A DNA stretch of 22,500 nucleotides from Sphaeroforma sirkka (taxonomy: Eukaryota; Opisthokonta; Ichthyosporea; Ichthyophonida), in NCBI GenBank assembly GCA_001586965.3, contig LUCW03001667.1, positions 1-22,500 on the forward strand. The letters are read 5' to 3'. Within the stretch, counting starts at the first letter, position 1. Each line of letters begins with the position of its first letter. Of the stretch, positions 9,040 to 19,019 are shown one piece after another. The notes below the pieces were generated by a model. That model was given only the letters and a program-made list of their open reading frames with translations. It had not been told where the DNA came from and did no database searches. The position numbers and the translations under genes are program-made.

Positions 9040-9326
9040 TATTGGATTTTGGAGATTGGCGGGAGGACCAAAATCTATAAGTAGTAGTTCGGAGATTATA
9101 AAATTTAGTTTATAATATCCTACATCTACTAATGTCTCAAATAGGTCCAAGTAGATGAGTCATACCAAATACTCAGGCTATTGGAGCCATCAAAGTGAAT
9201 TTAGAACACTTTGGAAATATTGGAAAAAAAAGAGCTTGTACTAAATTATTTAAAATACAAATAAAACCAATGTAGTATCTCAATTGATCTTGATATTTTA
9301 GACTGACCGGAGGCCGTATTTCTACA
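9040..9326 (-). repeat. Other half of the older element's LTR
   Basis: After the duplicated TATT, 9044-9326 repeats the outer half of the LTR and ends TTTCTACA. It carries its own changes (near 9077 and 9275, and an extra G near 9313) not shared by the two LTRs of the complete element, which supports its belonging to the interrupted older copy. Confidence 0.85.
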
Positions 9327-9360
9327 TCTATAGGTCAGTGGAGAGAGTGCAAAGAATGAT

Positions 9361-9778
9361 CTAGTTTTCTCTCTGGTATGCACCAGTTCTCTTCTGGGTA
9401 GTAGCAAAATGAGCCGCAGCCATGTCGGTAGTCGATATAATGTCATAGTCGAGTAGTGGTCGGAGATCAGTATTGTATTCAGTTGCAGCAGCTAAATAAA
9501 TATCTGTTTTCTATGTATCGTACTGGTGTCCGGACGAATAGTATATGTCTATTTGTGGTGTGTTTATCGTTGGTGGAGAACATAGTGGAGATTCGTGTAT
9601 GTAAGGGGGTATATCTCGGGGCGTTGGTATGGTCGACGGGGAAGGGATACAGTCCTGTCGGAGGGTAATCCGTCGGGAGGAGTGGCGTAGCCTTCGTCGT
9701 TGGGGGTTGGGTGGCTGGTAGTGGGGTTTCTGCCTCAATCTGTAAAACAGAGTCGTCGTCCGATCGACGATCGCCCAT
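9361..9778 (-). pseudogene. Decayed coding remnant, unknown product
   Basis: A minus-strand frame starts MGDRRSDDDSV at 9778 and runs through a Pro/Thr-rich segment. It shifts frame around 9600, meets a TAG near 9515, then continues with coding-like sequence (DIYLAAATEYNTDLRPLLDYD ... GAYQREN) to TAG at 9361-9363. The composition, charged and Pro-rich then more ordered, suggests a former protein, possibly a gag or host exon. I do not recognise it. It lies directly upstream of the older element's LTR. Confidence 0.3.
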
Positions 9779-11492
9779 AACCTATTGGAACTTAAAACTT
9801 CTGAACAAAATTGGATATCATTTATTGAGAATATTGGTTCATATTTGTACCATCAATAAATCGGGTGAAAATTGATGGTTTAGATATTGGCCACATGTTT
9901 TGTGGGACCAAGGGCTAGGTCCCGAGAAAAACTAAGTTTGGTTTATATTCTGAGGGAAGAGTTGACTCGTCCCGAGATATTTCTTTTCGCCAATAACTCA
10001 TAGCCTCCTAAAAAATAGTACTTTTTTTTTATGAATCTATGAATAACTTCATATAAATAACGCTAGTAGTAGAGAGAGACAGTGTTATTAGTTATAAATG
10101 CGAGAACACTCAACAGTCAACAGTCAAGGATCGAGCCTTAGAGGTCTAAACGCCTCAGGCCGTCAGCGTCTCAGCCTCTCAGAATATAATCAGTCTCAAG
10201 AAGTCTAAAATACATACATATTGGGTCAATTTATTTATAAGTTACATATAAACAAGTCACAGTAAAATATGTACTATGTAGTCACTACTCTAGTCACAGT
10301 CCCACAGACTTGCAGTCTAATCTCATTACATTATGGGCGTACGGAATAGAAGTTGAACGTAAACGCATATTTATTCAATTTTAAAATGTTATAACGATTA
10401 TAACTTGATCAGAAGAGTCTACCTAAGCTCACTTTAAAGCACTGGTTCGTACAGTGAAATCGGTACATTCTTAAACTTTTAGACCCGAAAGGTGTACCTA
10501 TAAAGATACAAAGGACCGCCTATGGAATAAAAGTTGTACGTAAACGTATATTTATTCGATTTATAAAAGTTTTAACGAGAAACGGGTTGAGGCTAGCTCA
10601 CAAGCCACAGCGGCACAGCCTCACACTCATTGTCACTCACAGTCACAGACTCACAGGAGTCTACGACCGAGAGTCCGAGACAACTGCCGATTTTCGGAAG
10701 GTCGTGGAATGTAGGGTTCCGTAGTACGAACCAATCAGATATGTTTTTTAATTCTCATTTTTTACCTTTTTTTTGTGGAGTGTAGAGTTATAGTAGACTA
10801 AATATTTATTTAGAGTGTAGACTGTAGACTGTAGACAGTGTAAAGTGTACAGTGTATTTAGTGTAGAGTGAAGACAGGGTATTTGCTGCTTAGACTTTAA
10901 GAGTGTAGAAGTGCAGACTTGTTATTATTGTTAAAAAAAAAATGTATGTACATATTTTTCAATTTTTCATTCTGGGATTTTTTTTTTGAAAGCAAACCTA
11001 ATCAATACTCATCTGAATACATCAATTTCGTGCGGTTTGCCTCTGTGGCGGCGTGGCCCCTGTGGCAGCTACATCATCTCACAAGGAGGATGGTCAAGCA
11101 TAGCCTTCTAAATGAAACAGACCAAGAGACGTTTTTGTTTTGTATCATTGAGGCTCCAAGTGCCTCCAACGTGGTTGCAGGTCATATTAAAAAGAAAAGC
11201 GTGTCGATGTAAAGTGTACATTCCCAAGGTGAACCAAATGTTGTGGTTTTAAATACTGACTAGAATTTGAAGTAGTCCAATAAAAAAGTTGCGTACGTTC
11301 TGCAGCCGATCTGTACATGGCTGGAGCCTGTGCAATAACTGCTTTATCTGTGCACACAAACACGTGCATCGACTTATACGAAAATTAAATAATACACGAC
11401 TTGGTAATGGTGCAACATGCAATTGGTGTTGAACTTGTACCGCGCTACGGGGTTCACTAATATTTATCTAAAATATATCACCTACAGATAAT
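9779..11492. other. Intergenic DNA, AT-rich, no recognisable gene
   Basis: It contains small inverted repeats (GGGACC/GGTCCC at about 9902-9921; CCATCAAT/ATTGATGG at about 9851-9879). A diverged direct repeat lies at 10338-10395 and 10520-10576. A degenerate GTGTAGACT-type tract spans about 10776-10920. A plus-strand open frame at 10919-11212 (97 codons) begins in a T-rich stretch and shows no family features; I do not call it a gene. Confidence 0.5.
10338..10576 (+). repeat. Two-copy diverged direct repeat, about 182 bp apart
   Basis: The segments at 10338-10395 and 10520-10576 share the pattern GGAATA(G/A)AAGTTG(A/T)ACGTAAACG followed by ATATTTATTC and an AT-rich tail ending in TAACG. This could be an old tandem duplication or two ends of a short element; no terminal structure decides. 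Confidence 0.55.
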
Positions 11493-12723
11493 CTACGCAG
11501 CCATCAGGGCTACTATTTTTCCGAACTTCTGGCCCTGTGTACGTGCCGTCTGCTTCTCATTCTCACTCGGTTGCCGACTCCCATCACCCCCTGCTAACTA
11601 ACCAGCCCCATACGGTGAACCCCCATGTGGTTCTAAAAGATTGTACTGAGTACCCGGCGAACTGTAGCCCAGAGGTACAAAGTACATGCCATGGTGGGTC
11701 AATTGCGTAATCAATGTCAACGCTGTTGTCTGCTAGGAATGCGCGAAAAGGTGCAAAAGAGATGGTTAGTGACGGTCCGGTATCTACAAGGTTCATATAT
11801 ACACTTTTGTGTATGCTACCTTCTAGGCATACAGAATAACAGGCGTTTTTATTGCAATTGAAAGGGGTGTATTTACCTGCCCGCCTCCTTGAACAGCTGT
11901 GCTGACGACGATACCTGCAGGCTTACCAGCCAACACCTGCTTGCCCCAGAGTCCACCTGTGGAGTTCATGAACGACTTCATCTGAGCACACGCCATGCCG
12001 AAGCGTGTGGGAATGCCAAACATGATGCCATCGTACTCAGCAAGTTGCTCAGCTTTAATGACGGGACAATCAGGCTTAGGTGGCGCGTGCATCGTCTCTA
12101 GTACCTCATCCGGTAAGTAAGTTTATCAAACAGAAAACTAGCACAAGGAGTAAAATCACATGCAGGTTCAATGTCAATTAGCTCAATGCTAGAAACGATG
12201 CCAACACACCATATGGGATCTTGGACTTAGTGGTCTTGCCACGAATATCGACCTATATACAAATCAAATTAAAATGGGACGTTGTGCTACCCCATTCCCA
12301 CGCTATACATACATTCTCAGCCGATCAATCCTAGTTACTGCATACATTTGACACATACCCGGCACTCTAAAGATGGTGACATCTATGCCCGCCTCCTCCA
12401 AGCCCTTCGTCTCCTCCTCAGCCATAATGTTGATGTGGCCATACATACTACAAGTGACGATACACACTTCGTGCTTCCTCTTGTTCGCAAAACCAGTATC
12501 CTTTTCAGTAGCTACTGGCGATTCTGCTACTTTGCTGAATATACGGGCGTTGCTGCTGGTGCTTCATTGGTACCAGCAGTAGCCTTAGCTGGCTCGGTAG
12601 CTTTTGGTGCTTCTGCTACTTTGGCCGCCGGGGCTGCCACAGTAGCTGATTCGACTGGCGTTTGCTTTGACTTTGGCCTTTTTTGGCGTTCGCTTTCTTG
12701 CTCTTGCTCTGTCCTGAACCCAT
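11493..12723 (-). pseudogene. WrbA-family NAD(P)H:quinone oxidoreductase, broken paralog
   Basis: A minus-strand homolog of the intact gene at 14052. Exon 1 (12359-12723) encodes an Ala/Pro/Lys-rich N-terminal extension in three successive frames, then CIVTCSMYGHINIMAEEE and VTIFRVP. Exon 2 (about 12110 to 11877) encodes DEVLETMHAPPKPD, FGIPTRFGMACAQMKSF and VQGGGQ, and ends at donor GTAAAT. Exon 3 (11732-11493, acceptor CCTAG) encodes TQLTHHGMYFVPLGY, GGSPYGAG, then TAG (11598-11600), then LAGGDGSRQPSENEKQTA to the final stop at 11493-11495. Defects are two frameshifts in the extension, no AG acceptor where exon 2 should begin, and the in-frame TAG replacing a Thr-like position. Its introns differ from those of the intact copy. 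The strong conservation around the FMN-binding loops suggests recent loss of function or sequence errors. Confidence 0.85.
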
Positions 12724-14051
12724 GCTTAGAAAATATTTCACAAAACTTAGCTTATATGTAAATAAATAATCGATTGTTTGTCCCGAATTGTTGTGTGGTT
12801 ATCGTGGAGTGTGATTTATTTATTATATACCGGATAGTGAATTGGGATGTCTCTTTTTTCATAGCCCCCCTGAAAGAAGAAGATTCAGGAGGCTATGCGT
12901 CAGAAGGCTATGCCTTTTCAAATTGTTGAAAACCCTAAACCCTATAAAACTCGCCCTTGCCTCGTTCAAAATATCGTGCTTCGGCCTTCGAGGCTTCGGC
13001 TTTGGAGTCTTCTGTTTCATTTGAAGGCTCTATGGACTGTTTATGAAAAATTACAGTAGTAAATATGTAGAAACTCAAAACTGTTGACTCGTTGAGACTT
13101 CTTGCTCTTCTTGAGAACTCCGACAGAAAAATACTACCAAGTACGGACCAGTAAAATCAACTTTTTTCCATATCAGGATTGAGGATTCGCAACAAATTAT
13201 CGTATTTTTTTTCTTTAATAAATATTGTAATATATATATAAAAAACCCATAAAAAACCATAAAAAATAGTACATTTGTAAAAAAAAATACTTGTTATCAT
13301 ATTTATATTATTTTCTTCACAATATACGAACAAGTATAGACCAATCAGATTTGCGACTTTACATACACAATTGACAATTGAGAGTTGACTATTAAGACTC
13401 TTCTTGTGTTCACTCACTTCTGACTTCACACTTCACAGTTCACTCGCACAGTCACACTGTTAGTCTGTTACTATTTATATACGTGTTAGTGTTCACCTTC
13501 ACTTCTTGACACTGCTCACTGCGAGTGCGAGGAATTTCCTAGAATCTTCAATTCTTCAGTGGCAACTCAAGTCTCAAGCTCGCGAGTGACAACTCGCGCG
13601 TCTGCCGATCACACTGCTCTCTTTCTCTCTGAGAGAGGGGGCCTGGGGCGGTGGGGCAACTCTAAGTCTAAACTCACAGCTGGCGAGTATGTAATAAATA
13701 TTAAAATTGACCTCTCCAATGCTATAAAAAAAAAGGCGGCTATATATGCTCCAGGGACGGCCTAATTTAGTATTGTTTTTTAAAAATCACTCTCTAAATA
13801 TACACACAAAATGACAAAAAGCTATTATTTTCTAAAAACAAATATTTGACATTTTATTAAAACAAAAACAGCAAAAATGAACATCTGTGTAAATGGCTAT
13901 TTAGAAGGATATGCCGCAATGTTGTAAAGCATCACGAGAATAAATGTGTATAAATACGCGTACGCACAACAGTGACAGTACAATACACGTACACGCAATT
14001 ACGTACACAGAGCCACACATTTATACCTATATTACCTAAAAAACAACAAAA
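12724..14051. other. Divergent intergenic region between the two WrbA-like genes
   Basis: About 1.3 kb separates the two start codons. It is AT-rich with CACA/TTCAC-rich stretches (about 13420-13530). A hairpin lies at 12860-12897. A purine/pyrimidine run near 13618-13640 ends in a G-rich segment. Immediately upstream of the plus-strand start is TTATACCTATATTACC (14021-14036), a possible TATA-like region, and the start context is AACAAAAATGG. Open frames here (for example 13559-13765) show no family features. Confidence 0.5.
12860..12897. repeat. Imperfect inverted repeat (hairpin)
   Basis: The left arm CATAGCC...CCTGAA and right arm TTCAGGAGGCTATG are separated by a purine-rich loop. The right-arm motif GGCTATGC recurs just downstream at about 12906, and CATAGCCTCC occurs at about 10000, hinting at a dispersed repeat. 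Confidence 0.5.
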
Positions 14052-15144
14052 ATGGGAAAAGTTGCCATTGTAACGTACAGCATGTACGGTCACATCAACG
14101 CCATGGCCGAAGAAGAGAAAAAGGGTCTCGAAGAAGCCGGCTGCGAAGTTACCATTTTCCGAGTGCCCGAGACCCTACCCGAGGAAGTGTTAGCGAAGAT
14201 GCACGCCCCCCAAAAGCCTGATTACCCAGTCGTCACGGCTGAGCAACTCGTCGACTTCGATGGTATCATGTTCGGCATCCCTACCCGATTTGGCATGGCA
14301 TGTGCGCAGATGAAGTCCTTCCTGGACTCGACGGGTGGCCTCTGGATGAAGCAAGCGTTGGCTGGAAAACCAGCTGCTATCTTCGTCAGTACGTCTACTC
14401 AGGGCGGCGGTCAGGAATCAACAGCGCTCACCTGGGTGACGCAATTAACACACCACGGTATGGTCAAAGCTCATAATTTTTTTCTCGGTATTATGTGACT
14501 TTATACTTTTATTGGCCGCTGAGTCGCTCCTACTTGTGTACCCCTTCTTATCACGCTGAACTATTCAGGCGAGAGCCTTTCCAACTTTTGGCTCTTTGTA
14601 GTGTTGAAAATTGTCGATCCATGTTTCCAAATCGACGAGATATTTGAGTCTTTTAGTAAACGATGATGACTTATTACTTGATGGTATCCGATGTAACAGG
14701 TATGATCTTCTGTCCTCTGGGATATGGATCGCCGGGGACACAGTACAACATGGATGCAGTACAAGGCGGGTCCCCATGGGGTGCTGGTATGTCTGCGTAT
14801 CTAATCGAGTCTTTATTTTGCGTTCGGAATATTCCCTGTTGCATCGGTCATATGAAGTTGTTTTTCTAGGTAAGCGTGCCTAGTACCTATTCTTGCCTGG
14901 AAGTGACCGGGCCTGTTTACAACTAGCCTTCGTGCTGAGGGTGTCCAATCGGTGCGCTGCGTATAACATATTCTTATCAGAACCATCTATGACACATTCT
15001 TATCAGAACCATCTTTGTTTGTACGCGCAAATAGGTACTTTCGCCGGCCCTGACGGGTCGCGAATGCCCAGTGATAACGAAAAGGAAACTGCAGCCACTC
15101 AGGGCAAGCTCTTCGGTGGCGTGGTGCAGAAATTGTCGTCGTAA
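14052..15144 (+). CDS. wrbA-like: NAD(P)H:quinone oxidoreductase, WrbA family (type IV), 3 exons
   Basis: FMN-dependent two-electron reductase of quinones, soluble, acting in oxidative-stress defence (family knowledge). Exons are 14052-14457, 14700-14786 and 15035-15144. The junctions (CACG/GTATGG...AACAG/GTATG and GCTG/GTATGT...AATAG/GTACT) keep one frame and give 200 residues, the normal WrbA length. Landmarks are VAIVTYSMYGHI (phosphate-binding loop of the flavodoxin fold), MFGIPTRFGM, STGGLW, STSTQGGGQE, THHGMIFCPLGYGSPG, QGGSPWGAG and FAGPDGSRMPS, all in family order. The start is fixed by homology (MGKVAIV) and a good A-rich context. An AATAAA at 15436-15441 is a possible polyadenylation signal. 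A broken paralog lies divergently upstream. Confidence 0.96.
14970..15014 (+). repeat. Short tandem duplication inside intron 2 of the WrbA-like gene
   Basis: ATTCTTATCAGAACCATCT occurs at 14970-14988 and again at 14996-15014 (26-bp period), about 20 bases before the acceptor of exon 3. Confidence 0.85.
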
Positions 15145-16012
15145 GGAAAGTGCACTTCACTTTGAGATCGGTAACTTCTCATAAGTAGTTATACAGACAA
15201 GTACCGGTCGGCGGGAAACAATGCCGTGAGCGTCCGAGAAAGTGTCTTGTAAAACTTTAGTATAATATAGTCAATAGCATCCCTGATAACACAGTTGACA
15301 CAGGCTCTACACTGGTACACCTACATACATGTATGAGAATCACAACGAAACCGTGTGCGTTCTACAGTCAAGCGTACAAACAATATGTAGTCACGTCGGC
15401 GGACATAATCAGAAGTCATGGATATTTCCTGATGTAATAAACAACAGAGCCCCCCAACTCCACGGACTTGATCAGATATTTTATGATGTACTAGACAGCA
15501 GATCACGCTCCCATATCCTATGATATGGAGAGGGAAACGAATTCAGAATAGGATTACTACTACAGCATCGAACAACAAAATTTTCGAGTTGATATTTTAT
15601 ATACTCTCTCCCCCCTCTTCACTTTGTACACCCAGACTAGAAATATCGCCTTGGAATCAGGTTAAGAAATATCGCCATCGAATCGGGTTAAACGAAGAGT
15701 GTGCCTGAATAATTCGCGCAAGCTTATTGGAAGCGGGCTCACCGCTGAGGTGCTCAAATTGGTGATTAGTATTTATGGATTTAGATGTACAACAACACGT
15801 TCGTGTGGGGTTGATCCTGCCAGGATTGGTTGGCGTTGTCAATACAACAATAACGCCTTGTAGTAATATGTTCATGCATTCTCTACGACATAGAACGCCA
15901 ATGGTTGGAGATAGTACACATTTACTCGGAATAATTGAGAAACCTCAACATGAGTGAGTTGCTATCGTACAATCTTGAACTTCCGTACTTCTCGTCCGTG
16001 ATGACAGACATC
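15145..16012. other. Spacer between convergent genes
   Basis: Holds the presumed 3' UTR of the WrbA-like gene and unassigned sequence. A 26-bp tandem duplication lies at 15640-15691 (GAAATATCGCC...GGTTAA, two copies). No gene is recognised; the plus frame at 15775-15957 has no family features. Confidence 0.5.
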
Positions 16013-16249
16013 ATTGGTTTATGTATATCTACATCATTAGTTTATTTATATCTACATCATATTGGTATATTTATATTTATATCAAGATTTCATTCATACC
16101 TACATCATTTTATTTATATCTACATCATTGGTTTATTTATAATTACATCAATAGTTCATTTATATCTACATCATAGGTTACTTATATTTACATCATTGGT
16201 TTATTTATATCCACATCATTAATTTATTTATATCTACATCACTAGTTAA
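16013..16249 (+). repeat. About 23-bp minisatellite, roughly 10 imperfect copies
   Basis: The unit is close to TTGGTTTATTTATATCTACATCA, with copies of 20-23 bp and one longer diverged copy near 16070-16105. It abuts the stop codon of the MAP kinase gene (16252-16254), so it would form the start of that gene's 3' UTR. Confidence 0.85.
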
Positions 16250-16251
16250 GT

Positions 16252-18657
16252 CTATCGCTGTCCCATGAGTGCTTCTAACGCCGCGATTTCGTCGGCACTC
16301 AGATTGCCCGCCTGGCCTTGTTGCGCCTGCTCGTGACTCAACATCATCTGCTGCCGTTGCCATGGCGACAGCTGCTGTTGTTGTTGCTGTTGCTGGTGTA
16401 GATAGCATGGGAGTGATCGCACAAGCAATTTCAGTGGTTGTGTGTGATTGTACAACAACACACACAAGAAAATACACACCAACAAACAACTAACCTTCAA
16501 CACACACAAAGTACTGATATCTGCTGCAACCGCAGTGCCTGGCAGAGCTAGCGACCGTCACTGTCCGTGCGTCTGCACTGCGCCAGCTACAACTAACATT
16601 AGTTGTCTCTGGGCACAGATCCCGTCCCGTATAATACACTCACTAAACTTAAAACCTAGTTTTATGCACCGAAAGCATATACCAGTACACACCCTACAAA
16701 CACCGACTACCATATACACGCATGTATGCTACCATACTCACTCATATATCCTACCATACATACGCATGTATGCTACCATACACACACATGTATGCTACCA
16801 TATACACGCATGTATCATACATTACACACGCATGTATCCTACCATACTCACACATGTATCATACCATACTCACGCATGTGACCTACCATACACACGCATG
16901 TATCCTACCATACTCACACATGTATCATACCATACACACACATGTATCCTACCATACACACGCATGTATCCTACCATACACACGCATGTATCCTAAAAAA
17001 TACTCACGCATGTGACCTACCATACACACGCATGTATCCTACCATACTCTCACGTGTGTATCATACCATACACACACATGTATCCTACCATACACACGCA
17101 TGTATCCTACCATACACACGCATGTATCCAAAAAAATACTCACAAATGTATCATACCACCACACGCATGTATCCTACTATACACAAACATGTATCCTACC
17201 ACACACACGCATGCAGTCTCCGTGCACCCTACCATTCCCTGCTGTTGCTGCTGCAGTTGCTGGGCCTGTCGTAGTGCCAGTGCCTGATTTTGCCGTTGTA
17301 TCTGTGCTGCTTCTGCTTCTGCCTGTGCTTGGCGTCGTTGTGCATCTGCGGCGTTCTGTGCTGCTATCATCGCTGGATCATAGGACTGGTGCTGTTGCTG
17401 CTGCTGCTGGGCTAATTGCATGCCTTGCATCTGTGATTGTATATAATAATGGTAAACACATGTATATGAGATATCCATATCCATATCCATATCATATATA
17501 TATATATATATATATATATTCATATCCATATATTTATATATATATATATATATACATATATAAATATATATACATACATACATACATACATACATACATA
17601 CAAACATATATATATATATATTATATATATATATATATCCACATATATACACAAATAACACACACACACACGCACACGTGTACATACATCAATACTTTAA
17701 TATCCAAATGCATGTACATCTCCACCTATATAGTATAAGAATAACACACACACACACACACACACACGTGCGTGCATCTAACAGTGAGACCCTCTCCTAC
17801 TGCCGTGTGTGCTGTACCTGTGCTTCTATGTTAGTGTAGCCTAATGCCGAGTCCAAGTCCTGTGGCCCCTGTTGCATCTCCCACTGCTGCTGCTGTCGGT
17901 GTTGTATTGACTGACGCTGTTGCTGTTGTTGCTGTACACAAGGATATGCATAGGTGTGGCTGGGTGAGTGGTTGTTCATATGCTTTAAGGGGTGTTATAC
18001 CCACTTAGACAGCCACCTAGAAGGACATGACGTGCTTAAAGGGGTGTATGTCATACCTGCTTTAGCAGTTGCATGGCATACAGTTGTTGTTGCTGCAGAC
18101 GCCGTCGCTCCTCCATCCTCAATGACTCCTGGTGCTGTTGCTCGGCCTTCTCTTAAAAATAAACTCGGTTTATTTGGGTTGGTTTTTTTGTTTTTTGTTT
18201 TTTAAAATTGGGTTATTTAGGCTGGTCTATTCGATTGTCCGCGAGTGTGTGGTCTGCTTAGCCAAACCGAGCATGTGAATCCTAGTGTAGGTACGTAAGG
18301 GCTTGCATGTATGTGTGTATGTGAGGTTGCTAAGGGAGTTGCATGCACTCCCATGTGTGTCGACAAAGACACGCAGCGCTTCTATTGCCACTCCGATCTT
18401 TCCTGAAATTGATTACTAGTGTAAGAAGCAGATAGAGAGAGTGTACGTGTGCGTGTGCTTGTTGGGTGAATTGATACTCCGGTGAGTGTGTATGTGCTGA
18501 GTGTGTAGATGCGGAAATGATCCATTATATATCCGCAAACATAAACAGACATAGACAGTAGATATATACACACATACACACGCGCTGATAAAAAATGGAG
18601 TACGCATATATATAATATATTTATATATAGATATATATATATAGATGTATATCTACA

Positions 18658-18704
<47 letters not shown>

Positions 18705-18957
18705 ACATCACATACCCTCTCCCTTTGCTGTGCGGCATAGAGCTCCTGCATCCGTCGCACATCATCGTCTGATTGGTGGGGCTGTGACATACTCTTCTGT
18801 ACCATTGGCATAGACCCCATACTTGAAGTACTTCGGAAACCCTCGTCTACTGAAGCACCACTGATAGCCGCATCTGGCAGGATAGGTAAACAAGGAAGTG
18901 CTATCAGAAAGAATATGAAAATGCAATATATGTATATATACATTCATAGAATATATG

Positions 18958-19019
<62 letters not shown>

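Larger units (their letters stand above)
16252..18873 (-). other. Glutamine-rich tail of the MAP kinase (exons 6-10)
   Basis: After a Ser-rich linker ([17 protein letters not shown]) the exons encode Gln/Arg/Glu/Ala-rich, helix-favouring sequence ([50 protein letters not shown]). Runs of 4-7 Gln use mixed CAA/CAG codons. The protein ends [17 protein letters not shown]. Likely coiled-coil or disordered. Ordinary ERK1/2 proteins stop soon after the L16 helix, so about 300 residues are extra. No second domain family is recognised. Confidence 0.85.

Noticed and set aside
1061..9326. Tandem array of two elements sharing one LTR by unequal recombination
   Set aside because: The half-LTR structure, TATT at both junctions and substitutions grouping 1061-1378 with 9044-9326 fit a nested insertion better; LTR recombination would leave whole LTRs.
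10919..11212. Plus-strand 97-codon open frame
   Set aside because: It begins in T-rich low-complexity sequence, has no recognised motif, and nothing around it suggests a promoter or splicing partner.
12282..12761. Plus-strand open frame of 159 codons
   Set aside because: It is the antisense shadow of exon 1 of the minus-strand WrbA-like copy, which has family motifs.
12930..12945. Telomere-like AACCCTAAACCCTA
   Set aside because: Only two units, inside ordinary spacer DNA; too short for an interstitial telomere.
15809..15823. GGTTGATCCTGCCAG, identical to the conserved 5' end of 18S rRNA
   Set aside because: The match stops after about 15 bases and the following sequence is not rRNA, so no rRNA gene is present; a chance match or a tiny fragment.
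16711..17213. CRISPR-like array
   Set aside because: Repeats are contiguous with no unique spacers, and the genome is eukaryotic; a plain minisatellite.
16448..17274. Long plus-strand open frames encoding Tyr/His/Thr repeats
   Set aside because: They are translations of the 22-bp intronic minisatellite, which happens to lack stops in all frames; the minus-strand kinase exons on both sides explain the region.
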